DNA from: Sphingomonas sp. LC-1
Lineage (GTDB): Bacteria; Pseudomonadota; Alphaproteobacteria; Sphingomonadales; Sphingomonadaceae
Length of the DNA stretch: 64,000 bases
Reading direction: 5' to 3'
Assembly: GCF_025371035.1 (NCBI RefSeq)
Contig: NZ_JANZXB010000004.1
Location: forward strand, 62,001 to 126,000
The position numbers were made by a program, and so were the translations under genes. Shown piece after piece: positions 54,977 to 62,806 of this stretch (position 1 is the first letter of the stretch; each line of letters begins with the position of its first letter). Under the pieces are notes generated by a model, which did no database searches, was not told the origin of the DNA, and saw only the letters and a list, made by a program, of their open reading frames with translations.

Positions 54977-55549
54977 TTACGCCTCCTCGGTCTCTTCCTC
55001 GTCGGCCAGTTCGTCTTCCAACGCGGTCAGGATCGCCTGGTTGAAGGCGGGGATGTCGTCCGGCTTGCGGCTGGTGATCAGATTGCCGTCGACCACGACT
55101 TCCTCATCCACCACGTCCGCGCCCGCGTTGGACAGGTCGGTACGGATCGAGGGGAAGCTGGTCAGGCGACGGCCGTCGATCACGTCCGCCTCGGCTAGCA
55201 GCCAGGGGCCATGGCAGATGGCGGCCACGATCTTGTCGTCTTCCATGAACTCGGTGACGATCTCGACCGCGCGATCGTTCATCCGCAGCTTGTCGGGGTT
55301 GCAGGTGCCGCCGGGGATGACCAGCGCATCATAATCATCGGTATCGACCTCATCGACGGTCAGGTCGGGCGTGGCGGTCTCCGCCTTGTTGATGTCCTGT
55401 TCCATACCCTGGATCGGATCGGACTTGAGCGAGGCGAGCGTCACCTTCGCGCCGGCTTCCTCGAGCGCCTGTTTGGGTTTGAACAGCTCGACGGTTTCGA
55501 ATCCGTCGGCGGCGAGCATCAGGACGCGTGCCTGGGAAAGATCGGCCAT
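54977..55549 (-). CDS. DJ-1/PfpI family glutamine-amidotransferase-like protein (YhbO type)
   Basis: A 190-residue PfpI-type protein. The nucleophile elbow is AAICHGPWLLAE with Cys112 and His113, and an N-terminal Glu (GFETVEL) completes the usual active site. Relatives act as proteases, glyoxalases or proposed deglycases that protect proteins from reactive carbonyls. An EcfG-like promoter (GGAAC-N17-GTT) lies upstream on the same strand, matching the role of YhbO-like proteins in general stress. It is divergent from topoisomerase IB. Confidence 0.9.
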   Translation of the reverse strand: MADLSQARVLMLAADGFETVELFKPKQALEEAGAKVTLASLKSDPIQGMEQDINKAETATPDLTVDEVDTDDYDALVIPGGTCNPDKLRMNDRAVEIVTEFMEDDKIVAAICHGPWLLAEADVIDGRRLTSFPSIRTDLSNAGADVVDEEVVVDGNLITSRKPDDIPAFNQAILTALEDELADEEETEEA

Positions 55550-55599
55550 GATGGAAAACTCCTGTCTGGGGGAATGCCTTGGGGGATCGGCCCCATCAG

Positions 55600-55649
55600 A
55601 ACCCGTGACCGCATCGGCCGTTCCGGAACGAAGCGACCAGCGACGCATT
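55600..55649. promoter_or_regulatory. Divergent EcfG-type promoters sharing the palindrome GTTCCGGAAC
   Basis: The perfect 10-bp palindrome GTTCCGGAAC (55620-55629) supplies a GGAAC -35 element in both directions. Leftward (toward the PfpI gene) GGAAC is followed after 17 bp by GTT (55602 to 55600 on the minus strand). Rightward (toward topoisomerase IB) it is followed after 16 bp by CATT (55646-55649), one base off CGTT and 25 bp before the ATG. Spacing and sequence suit the alphaproteobacterial general stress sigma factor. Confidence 0.65.
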
Positions 55650-55674
55650 TGCAAAGACGACCCGAGAGAGAGCG

Positions 55675-56676
55675 ATGGCCACCCGATTAGTCTATTGCGA
55701 TGACAGCAAGCCCGGCATCACCCGGACCAAGGTTCGCGGCAAATGGGCCTATTGGAGCCCGAAGGGCGATCGGATCACCGATCGCGACGAAATCGACCGG
55801 CTGAACCGCATCGGCCTGCCCCCCGCCTATCAGGATGCCTGGTTCTGCCCGCGCGCCAATGGCCATATCCAGGCGGTCGGCTGGGACGAGAAAGGCCGCA
55901 AGCAATATCGCTACCACCCCGATTTCCGCGAGGCGCAGGAAGCGGCCAAATATGAACGTTGCGCCGCCTTCGGCCATGCCCTCCCCACACTCCGCAAGCG
56001 CGTGGAGGCGGATTTAAAGAAGCGCGGGCTGTGCAAGGAGCGCGCGGTTGCCGCCGTCATCCGGCTGCTCGACAACGGCCATATCCGCGTCGGCAACGAA
56101 GCCTATGCCGCCACCAACAAGAGTTTCGGCGCGACGACGCTACGCAAGCGCCATGGCCAGGTGAAGGGCACCACGCTGCGGCTGCGCTATCGCGGCAAGT
56201 CGGGCAAGATGCGCGACATGACCCTGACCGATCGGTCGCTCGCCAGCTTCGTCAAGCGGTGCCAGGATCTGGACGAACAGCATTTGTTCGCCTGGGTCGA
56301 TGAAGAGGGCGAGGCCAATCCGGTCACCTCGTCGGATGTGAACGCCTATATCCGCGAGGCGACCGGCTGTGACTTCACTGCCAAGCATTTCCGCACCTGG
56401 GCCGCCAGCGTCGCCGCGTTCGAGGCACTGGCGCTGGCCGAAGCGGACCTCAGCCTGAAGGCGATGCTGGAGCCGGTGGTCGAAAAGCTCGGCAATACCC
56501 CCGCCATCGCGCGCAAATCCTATGTCCACCCCTCGCTGATCGCGCTGGTGAAGGAGGGGCAGGCTGCGTTCCGCCAGTCGCTCCGCCTGCCACGCGCCCG
56601 TGCCGGGCTGTCCCGCGTCGAATGCGGGCTGATCGCGTTTCTCGAAGCCGGAACCCCGGCCAGCAAGGCGGCCTGA
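55675..56676 (+). CDS. DNA topoisomerase IB
   Basis: A 333-residue poxvirus-like type IB topoisomerase of the normal bacterial length. The catalytic tyrosine is Tyr283 in ARKSYVHPSLI; the supporting residues appear in VGNEAYAATNKSFGATTLRK (Arg and Lys) and FTAKHFRTWAAS (His238, Arg240). It relaxes supercoils by single-strand nicking through a 3'-phosphotyrosine. GAGAGAGAG precedes the ATG. It is followed after 24 bp by mscS on the same strand, forming a probable two-gene operon driven by the EcfG-like promoter; both products make sense under osmotic or desiccation stress. Confidence 0.95.
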   Translation: MATRLVYCDDSKPGITRTKVRGKWAYWSPKGDRITDRDEIDRLNRIGLPPAYQDAWFCPRANGHIQAVGWDEKGRKQYRYHPDFREAQEAAKYERCAAFGHALPTLRKRVEADLKKRGLCKERAVAAVIRLLDNGHIRVGNEAYAATNKSFGATTLRKRHGQVKGTTLRLRYRGKSGKMRDMTLTDRSLASFVKRCQDLDEQHLFAWVDEEGEANPVTSSDVNAYIREATGCDFTAKHFRTWAASVAAFEALALAEADLSLKAMLEPVVEKLGNTPAIARKSYVHPSLIALVKEGQAAFRQSLRLPRARAGLSRVECGLIAFLEAGTPASKAA

Positions 56677-56700
56677 CCGCCCATCATTTCAGGAGTCTCC

Positions 56701-57879
56701 ATGGCGACGAGCAATACCTCGCCCAAGGCGCCGATCTTCGACGGCTCACGCATACCCGATCAGGTCGAGGGCATTCTCGACGCGACCTATAACTGGGTAC
56801 AGGATTATTGGCTGAAGGTGCTGATCGCGATCGGCATCGGCGCGGTCATCGTGCTGGCGCTGCTCTGGGTGCGCAAGCTGGGCGACAAATTGTGCAGCCG
56901 CCCCGGTTTCGCCGGTGGCTGGGGCGTGATCCTGGGCCATGCGATCGCCCGGACCAACATGTTCTTCATCGTCACCCTGGCCGCGCAACTCGTCGCGGGC
57001 TATTCTGGCGCGCCGGGCGAGGTCGCCAAGACGATCAGCTTCCTGTTCACCGTCGCCAGCGTGTTCCAGGCCGCAATCTGGGCGCGCGAACTGATCCTCG
57101 GCACGATCGAGCATCGTACCCAATCCGAACATTATTCGGGTGAGGCGTTGTTGTCGGCGATGGGGCTGATCCGCCTCCTCGTGACGGTGGTGCTGTTCGC
57201 CATCGCGTTGGTCGTGGTGCTCGACAATCTGGGGGTCAACGTCACCGGCCTGGTCGCGGGTCTGGGCGTCGGCGGTATCGCCATCGGTCTGGCCGCGCAG
57301 GGCATCTTCGGCGACCTGTTCGCCGCGCTCGCCATCATCTTCGACCGGCCGTTCCGGCGCGGTGACAAGATCAGCTATGACAGTACCAATGGCGTGATCG
57401 AGTCGATCGGCCTGAAGTCGACCCGCATCCGCGCCTTCACCGGCGAACTGCGCATCATTTCCAACCGCCAGCTGCTCGACAAGGAAATCCAGAATACGAC
57501 CGTGCGCGACCATGTCCGCCTGTCGTTCATGATCGGCGTCGCCTATGAAACCCCGCCCGAGACGCTGGCGCGTATCCCAGCCTTGCTGACCGAGATCGTC
57601 GAAGGTGAAGGCGGCAAGGTCGCCCGCGCCGGGTTCGAGAATTTCGGCGCGTCGAGCCTGGACTTTGCATTGCAGTTCGACGTGGCCGGCGACGACTGGG
57701 CCACCGCGCACGACCTGCGCAACCGGATGCTCGTCACGCTGATGAAGCGGTTCGCGGCAGAGGGGATTTCCATCCCCTACCCCACCCAGACGACCTACAC
57801 CGCCGCGCCGGACGGGACGCTGGTCATGCCCTATCCGCAGGTCCAGCCGGTCGAGGTGCATCACACTGCCGGGGGCTGA
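56701..57879 (+). CDS. MscS family mechanosensitive ion channel
   Basis: A 392-residue channel with an N-terminal helix (about 38-57), two further helices and the pore-lining helix (TGLVAGLGVGGIAIGLAAQGIFG, the Gly/Ala-packed TM3 of MscS), then the conserved beta domain FDRPFRRGDKISYDSTNGVI and a C-terminal cytoplasmic vestibule. It opens under membrane tension to release solutes during hypo-osmotic shock. CAGGAG precedes the ATG. It lies 24 bp after topoisomerase IB, and its last 19 bp overlap the end of the convergent DUF2167 gene. Confidence 0.95.
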   Translation: MATSNTSPKAPIFDGSRIPDQVEGILDATYNWVQDYWLKVLIAIGIGAVIVLALLWVRKLGDKLCSRPGFAGGWGVILGHAIARTNMFFIVTLAAQLVAGYSGAPGEVAKTISFLFTVASVFQAAIWARELILGTIEHRTQSEHYSGEALLSAMGLIRLLVTVVLFAIALVVVLDNLGVNVTGLVAGLGVGGIAIGLAAQGIFGDLFAALAIIFDRPFRRGDKISYDSTNGVIESIGLKSTRIRAFTGELRIISNRQLLDKEIQNTTVRDHVRLSFMIGVAYETPPETLARIPALLTEIVEGEGGKVARAGFENFGASSLDFALQFDVAGDDWATAHDLRNRMLVTLMKRFAAEGISIPYPTQTTYTAAPDGTLVMPYPQVQPVEVHHTAGG

Positions 57880-58904
57880 TCCCCGGTAGGTTTGGGCTCC
57901 GCAGGCGCGGCCGGCGCGGGTTCCACCCCGTGCTCGGCCTCGGTCGCATAAGCGGGCTCCGCCTCGACGTCCGGCTCGGCATTCTTGCGGCCCAGCAGGC
58001 GCTTGCCCCAGCGGACCACGGCCAGCCCGGCCACGACGATCAGCGCGATGAACTTCTTGCCGAAGCCCAGCATGATGGCGAGCAGGCCCAGCTTCTTGGC
58101 CGCCGCCACGCCCGCACCCGCCGCGACCAGCCCCGCCAGGCCATATTCGGCGGTCTTGTCGGTCGAGGCGTCATAGTCGGCATAGGTCTCGCCCCGGTCG
58201 AAGCTGGCCGCGCGACCGAATTGCGCCGCCGCCGCACGCACCTCGTCCAGATGCGCCATGTCGGACACCATGTTGAGGCTCAGTACCCCGTGCCGCCCGA
58301 GCAGCCGCACGTCGTAATTGAGCGAATCCGGCCCCTTGCTGTCGTCGAACTTCAGTTGTCGCCCCCAGACCAGCGAATGGTCCTGCGCATTGTAGGAGGG
58401 CGGCTGCGCCCAACCGACGACCTGGACCGTCGGAAAGCCCTGCTTCCGGCGCTCCTCGTTCCGTTCCGCCGCGCCCTCGCGCATATCGGCCAGGACCTTG
58501 TCGTAATCCTGCTCGTGCGCGTCCTTGTCGCTGACATAGCCGGTGTCCTCATAGGTCACCACCGCGCCCCAGACATTGTCCGACGCCGTGGTCCCGGTCG
58601 GCAGGACGAGACCAAGGACATCGCTGACCGCATCGGCCGGGTTGCCCCAAATCTGGGTCAGCACCTTCTTCGCGTCTTCGGCGGGCAGGAAATAATAACG
58701 GTCGCCCAGATGCAGCGTCGCCTTGGCCAAGCCGACCACGACATCGCCGGTCTGCTTGTGCAGCCCCTGTTCGAAGGCACGGATCTGCGCCTCTGCATTG
58801 TGTGCCGCCGGCGTCGGATCGGCGGCCATGGCCCCGCCCGACCAGCACGCGACCGTCAGCATCAGCGCCACCGCGATGGCGCGTGTTCCCCGCAAATTCA
58901 TCAT
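57861..58904 (-). CDS. DUF2167 domain-containing membrane protein
   Basis: A 347-residue protein with a signal peptide (cleavage near GGAMAADP), a large periplasmic DUF2167 domain (segments IWGNPADAVSDVLGLVLPTG and VVTYEDTGYVSDKDAHEQDY), then two membrane helices near the C-terminus (about 260-300) and an acidic, Pro/Ala-rich tail (DVEAEPAYATEAEHGVEPAP). GGGGG precedes the double ATG (58904 or 58901). DUF2167 proteins are of unknown function; overlap with mscS at the 3' end and an envelope location hint at membrane stress. Confidence 0.88.
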   Translation of the reverse strand: MMNLRGTRAIAVALMLTVACWSGGAMAADPTPAAHNAEAQIRAFEQGLHKQTGDVVVGLAKATLHLGDRYYFLPAEDAKKVLTQIWGNPADAVSDVLGLVLPTGTTASDNVWGAVVTYEDTGYVSDKDAHEQDYDKVLADMREGAAERNEERRKQGFPTVQVVGWAQPPSYNAQDHSLVWGRQLKFDDSKGPDSLNYDVRLLGRHGVLSLNMVSDMAHLDEVRAAAAQFGRAASFDRGETYADYDASTDKTAEYGLAGLVAAGAGVAAAKKLGLLAIMLGFGKKFIALIVVAGLAVVRWGKRLLGRKNAEPDVEAEPAYATEAEHGVEPAPAAPAEPKPTGDQPPAV

Positions 58905-58948
58905 TCCCCCTCGCCCGCCCTCCCGTGGCGGACGAGGGAAGATAATCG

Positions 58949-61915
58949 TCAGATCCCGCCTTCGTCCAGCGACAACAGCGTGGCGTTGCCGCCCGCCGAG
59001 GTCGTGTCGACCGACACCGCCCGCTCCGCACAGAAGCGGTACAGATAATGCGGCCCGCCCGCCTTGGGCCCGGTGCCCGATAGCCCTTCGCCACCGAAGG
59101 GCTGGCTGCCCACCACCGCGCCGATCATCGAGCGGTTGATATAGAGGTTGCCGACCGCCGCCTCGCTCTCGGCGACCTCGCTGGCGCGGGCGATGCGGCT
59201 GTGCAGGCCCATGGTCAGGCCATAGCCCTTGGCATTCACCTTCGCGATCGTCTCGGACAGCGTGCCCGCTTCCCAAGTGGCGACGTGCAGGATCGGGCCG
59301 AACCATTCCTGGGTCAGGTCCTCGACGCGGTCGAGCCGGATCAGCGTCGGCGGCACGAACAGGCCGTCGGCGGGCGCCTCCAGCGTCTTGATCGTGCGCG
59401 CCGTCATGGCCGCGCGATAGGCCATCAGCTTGTCATAGGCGGCGCGGTCGATCACCGGCCCGACATCGGTCGCCGGCTGGCCCGTGGGGCCGAGCACCAA
59501 CGTCTCCATCGCGCCCTTGAGCATCTCGATGACATTGTCCGCGACATCCGCCTGCACCAGCAGCAGCCGGAGCGCCGAGCAACGCTGCCCCGCCGAGCGG
59601 AAGGACGAGGTGATGACGTCCGCCACCACCTGTTCAGGCAGAGCGGTCGAATCGACGATCATCGCGTTGATGCCGCCGGTCTCGGCGATCAGCGGCACGA
59701 TCGGGCGGTCGTCATCGGCCACCAGGGTCCGCGCGATCCGCTTGGCGGTGGCGGTCGATCCGGTGAAGGCCACGCCCGCAATCCGGTGATCCTCGGTCAG
59801 TTTCTGGCCAACATCCGGCCCGCCGACCGCCAGCAGCAGCGCGTCGCGCGGCACGCCCGCCCGGTACGCCAATTCGACCGCGGCTTGCGCGATGGCGGGC
59901 GTCTGCGGCGCGGGCTTGGCGACGACGGTGTTGCCGGTGACGAGCGCCGCGACCGTCTGGCCGAGGAAGATCGCCAGCGGGAAGTTCCACGGCGCGACCG
60001 TCGCCCAGACGCCGCGCCCTTCGAGGTGCAGCGTGTTGCGCTCGCCCGTCGGCCCGGGCAGCTCGACAGACCCCAGCCGCGCCCGCGCCTGCTGCGCATA
60101 GTAACGGCAGAAATCGGCGGCCTCGCGGACCTCACCGATCGCGTCGGGGATGGTCTTGAACGCCTCCTGCACCAGGATCGCCATCAGCCGCTCGCGGTCC
60201 TGCTCCAGCAGGTCGGCCAGCTTTTCCAGCACGTTCGCACGGGTGTCGAGCGGCGTCGCGTTCCAGGCCGGAAACGCCGCATGCGCGCGCGAGACCAGCG
60301 CGGCGACATCGGCGGTGGCGGCGACTGGCGCCACGGCAGGCGCATTCACCGCCTTCACCGTGGCGTCGAGCGTCGCAATGTCGCTCAGGTCGATGCCGGT
60401 CGAGTTGCGATGCCCCGGCGCGAACAGGTCGACGGGCAGCGGGATGCTGGGGTGGCGCGCGCCGCCGACCGCGGCGATCTTGGCGACCGGATCGGCGAGG
60501 ATCTCCGCCTCGGTCAGCCGCGCATCGGCGAGCTGGTGGACGAAGCTGGAATTCGCGCCATTTTCCAGCAAGCGGCGGACCAGATAGGCCAGCAGGTCGC
60601 GATGCCCGCCGACCGGCGCATAGATGCGGCACTTATGGCCATGTTCGCGCACCAGCCGCTCGTACAGGCCGTCGCCCATGCCGTGCAGCCGCTGAAACTC
60701 GAAGTCGTGGCTGTTGCCCGCCCATTCCAGGATGGTCGCGACGGTCAGCGCATTGTGGCTGGCGAAGGCGGGGCGGATATTCTCCGCCGCCAGCATGTCC
60801 TTGGCGACCGCCAGATAGGATACGTCGGTCGCCGCCTTGCGGGTGAACAGCGGATAGTCGTTCAGCCCCTCGACTTGGGTGCGCTTGATCTCGCTGTCCC
60901 AATACGCGCCCTTGACCAGCCGCACGTTCATGATCCGGTCGAGGCCATTGGCCCAGGCGATGACCGCGCGCGCACGCTTGCCATAGGCCTGCACCGCCAT
61001 GCCGAAGCCGTCCCAGCCCTTCAGCGCCGGGAGCGCCGCGACACCGCCGATGATATCGAGGCTCATCTCCAGCCGCTCGGACTCCTCGGCATCGACGGTC
61101 AGGGCGATGCCCTTGTCCGCCGCCTGCCGCGCGAGCTGCGCCAGCATGTCGGTCAGCGCGGGCACGCATTCATAGGCGCGCGGCAGCTCGTAACGCGGGT
61201 GGAGCGCCGACAGCTTCACCGACACCGAATGCCCCGCCGCCGGGTCGGAGCCGACCGCATCGATCGCCTTCACATAGGCCTGGAAATAACGCTCGGCATC
61301 CTCATGCGTGCGCGCCGCCTCGCCCAGCATGTCGAAGCTGGCGGTGAAGCCCTTGTTCTCGGGCTTCTTCATGCGGCGCATCGCCTCTTCGATGGTGCGG
61401 CCCATCACGAAGATCTCGCCCATCATCCGCATCGCGGCGCCGACCGCCTGCCGCACGAAGGGCTCACCCGCACGCGACAACAGCCGCTTGAGCGGCCCCG
61501 CCTCGCCCTCACCGACTAGCGCGCGGCCGACGACCAGGCCCCAGGTGGCCGAGTTGACCAGCTTGGACGCCGAACGCCCGGTATGCGCGCGCCAGTCGGC
61601 CTCGCCCAGCTTGTCGGCGATCAGCAGGTCGGCCGTCTCGGGATCGGGCACCCGCAGGAACGCCTCGGCGAGGCTCAGCAGCGCCACGCCCTCGGACGAG
61701 TTGAGGCGATATTCCTGGAGGAACTGGTTCACCCAGCCGCGATTCTGCGCGGCGCGCAGGTCGGCGAGCAGGCCTGAGGCATGGCCCATGATCCGCTCGC
61801 GCGTCTCCGGCGTCGCGGCGGCGCGGTCGAGCAGCGGCTTCAGGACATCGGGCTCGGGCGCGCGGTACAAGGATTTCATGGTCTTGCGCGCATCGGCGGT
61901 AACGGCAGAGGTCAT
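58949..61915 (-). CDS. putA: Bifunctional proline dehydrogenase / glutamate-semialdehyde dehydrogenase
   Basis: A 988-residue PutA of the short class, without the N-terminal ribbon-helix-helix DNA-binding domain of enteric PutA and without a long C-terminal extension. The proline dehydrogenase barrel (to about 460) contains ALHPRYELPRAYE, VDAEESERLEMSLDIIGGVA and RLVKGAYWDSEIKRTQVEGL. The aldehyde dehydrogenase domain (about 500-988) has VAPWNFPLAIFLGQTVAALV, VAFTGSTATAKRIARTL, AETGGINAMIVD and the catalytic Cys in FRSAGQRCSALRLL. It oxidises proline to glutamate with channelling. It probably cannot repress its own gene. Confidence 0.96.
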   Translation of the reverse strand: MTSAVTADARKTMKSLYRAPEPDVLKPLLDRAAATPETRERIMGHASGLLADLRAAQNRGWVNQFLQEYRLNSSEGVALLSLAEAFLRVPDPETADLLIADKLGEADWRAHTGRSASKLVNSATWGLVVGRALVGEGEAGPLKRLLSRAGEPFVRQAVGAAMRMMGEIFVMGRTIEEAMRRMKKPENKGFTASFDMLGEAARTHEDAERYFQAYVKAIDAVGSDPAAGHSVSVKLSALHPRYELPRAYECVPALTDMLAQLARQAADKGIALTVDAEESERLEMSLDIIGGVAALPALKGWDGFGMAVQAYGKRARAVIAWANGLDRIMNVRLVKGAYWDSEIKRTQVEGLNDYPLFTRKAATDVSYLAVAKDMLAAENIRPAFASHNALTVATILEWAGNSHDFEFQRLHGMGDGLYERLVREHGHKCRIYAPVGGHRDLLAYLVRRLLENGANSSFVHQLADARLTEAEILADPVAKIAAVGGARHPSIPLPVDLFAPGHRNSTGIDLSDIATLDATVKAVNAPAVAPVAATADVAALVSRAHAAFPAWNATPLDTRANVLEKLADLLEQDRERLMAILVQEAFKTIPDAIGEVREAADFCRYYAQQARARLGSVELPGPTGERNTLHLEGRGVWATVAPWNFPLAIFLGQTVAALVTGNTVVAKPAPQTPAIAQAAVELAYRAGVPRDALLLAVGGPDVGQKLTEDHRIAGVAFTGSTATAKRIARTLVADDDRPIVPLIAETGGINAMIVDSTALPEQVVADVITSSFRSAGQRCSALRLLLVQADVADNVIEMLKGAMETLVLGPTGQPATDVGPVIDRAAYDKLMAYRAAMTARTIKTLEAPADGLFVPPTLIRLDRVEDLTQEWFGPILHVATWEAGTLSETIAKVNAKGYGLTMGLHSRIARASEVAESEAAVGNLYINRSMIGAVVGSQPFGGEGLSGTGPKAGGPHYLYRFCAERAVSVDTTSAGGNATLLSLDEGGI

Positions 61916-62065
61916 AGGTCTTCAGGTCCGGTCGAGCGACCCGGCTCGCGGTAAGGCACTGGCGGGTCGCATGGCTATGCTGTGATGGACCAGCGCTTAG
62001 CGGGAAATGCGGGGGATGGGTATCGTTTGATATGAAGCCCGTGCAGGGCCAACCGAACATATCGC

Positions 62066-62091
62066 GCAACCATCCCTGCCCCCGCATCGTT
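62066..62091 (+). promoter_or_regulatory. Weak candidate EcfG promoter for the stress protein gene
   Basis: GCAAC (62066-62070) and CGTT (62088-62091) are 17 bp apart and the -10 ends 28 bp before the start codon. The -35 has one mismatch at an otherwise well-conserved base, so support rests on position and on the general-stress nature of the gene. Confidence 0.3.
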
Positions 62092-62119
62092 CTCCCGTCA
62101 AACCCCTGAAAGGAGAGCC

Positions 62120-62602
62120 ATGATGGCCGACGACACCCCCCAGGAAATCGCCGCCAAGTTCCTCGACAAGCTGAAGGACAGCCCGTTCGTCATGATCGGC
62201 CTGAACGATGGCCAGCATTCCGAACCGATGACCGCGCAGATCGACGACGATCAGCCCAACACGCTCTTCTTCTTCGCGGGGCGCGATAACCGCATCGCGA
62301 GTGGTGGTCAGGCGATGGCGCAGTTCGTCGGCAAGGGACATGACTTCTTCGCCTGCCTGGCGGGTCATGTCTCCAAGGACAATGATCCCGCGCAGATCGA
62401 CAAGCTGTGGGACAAGCAGGTCGAGGCTTGGTTCCCCGGCGGCAAGTCGGACCCGAACCTGACGCTGCTGCGCTTCGACATCAATTCGGCCGAATTGTGG
62501 GAAACCGACATCTCGCTGTCGGGCCGGGTGAAGATGCTGTTCGGCGGCACGATCCGTTCGGACGAATCGTCCAGCCACGCAGTGGTCGGTTCGGTCGCGT
62601 AA
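62120..62602 (+). CDS. General stress protein, pyridoxamine 5'-phosphate oxidase-like fold
   Basis: A 160-residue protein of the COG3871-type general stress family, with a split-barrel flavin-binding fold (KDSPFVMIGLNDGQHSEPMT, NTLFFFAGRDNRIASGGQAM, then GHDFFACLAGHVSKDNDPAQ). Such proteins bind FMN, FAD or related cofactors; their reaction is usually unknown. AGGAG precedes a double ATG (62120 or 62123). It is monocistronic, closed by a strong terminator. A degenerate EcfG-like promoter may drive it. Confidence 0.88.
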   Translation: MMADDTPQEIAAKFLDKLKDSPFVMIGLNDGQHSEPMTAQIDDDQPNTLFFFAGRDNRIASGGQAMAQFVGKGHDFFACLAGHVSKDNDPAQIDKLWDKQVEAWFPGGKSDPNLTLLRFDINSAELWETDISLSGRVKMLFGGTIRSDESSSHAVVGSVA

Positions 62603-62622
62603 TTCGCGATCGCCGGATTGCG

Positions 62623-62658
62623 AAACGCCCGGAGGCCATGGCTTCCGGGCGTTTTCTA
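62623..62658 (+). terminator. Rho-independent terminator of the stress protein gene
   Basis: An 11-bp stem (62623-62633 with 62644-62654) enclosing a further GCCATGGC palindrome, with TTTTC overlapping and following its 3' end. Confidence 0.88.
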
Positions 62659-62669
62659 TTTCCCCGCCC

Positions 62670-62766
62670 CGTTCAGTCTGAGCGGAGTCGAAGCCAAGAG
62701 GAACGGCTCGCCACACGCTTTTGGCTGAGGCCATTCCGTGGCCTTCGACTTCGTTCAGGCTGAAGG
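62670..62766. repeat. Intergenic inverted repeat pair (locus D)
   Basis: Copies at 62670-62693 (reverse orientation, with GTCTGAGCGGAGTCG) and 62742-62766 (forward, with TTCGTTCAGG) of the CCTTCGACTTCGCTCAGGCT-type element, about 48 bp apart. Each has diverged by a few bases. They lie between the terminator of the stress gene and the 3' end of phaZ. Confidence 0.8.
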
Positions 62767-62806
62767 AAGATCAGAACATTGAGTCAGGCGTGGCGCCGGT
62801 ACCCCC

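Noticed and set aside
55047-55703. Plus-strand ORFs opposite the PfpI-like gene
   Set aside because: They are contained in, or antisense to, a gene with a clear active-site motif and lack ribosome-binding sites.
59201-61519. A 772-codon open frame antisense to putA
   Set aside because: Shadow ORF produced by third-position G/C; the translation is Arg/His/Gln/Gly-rich without recognisable domains, while putA on the other strand is unmistakable.
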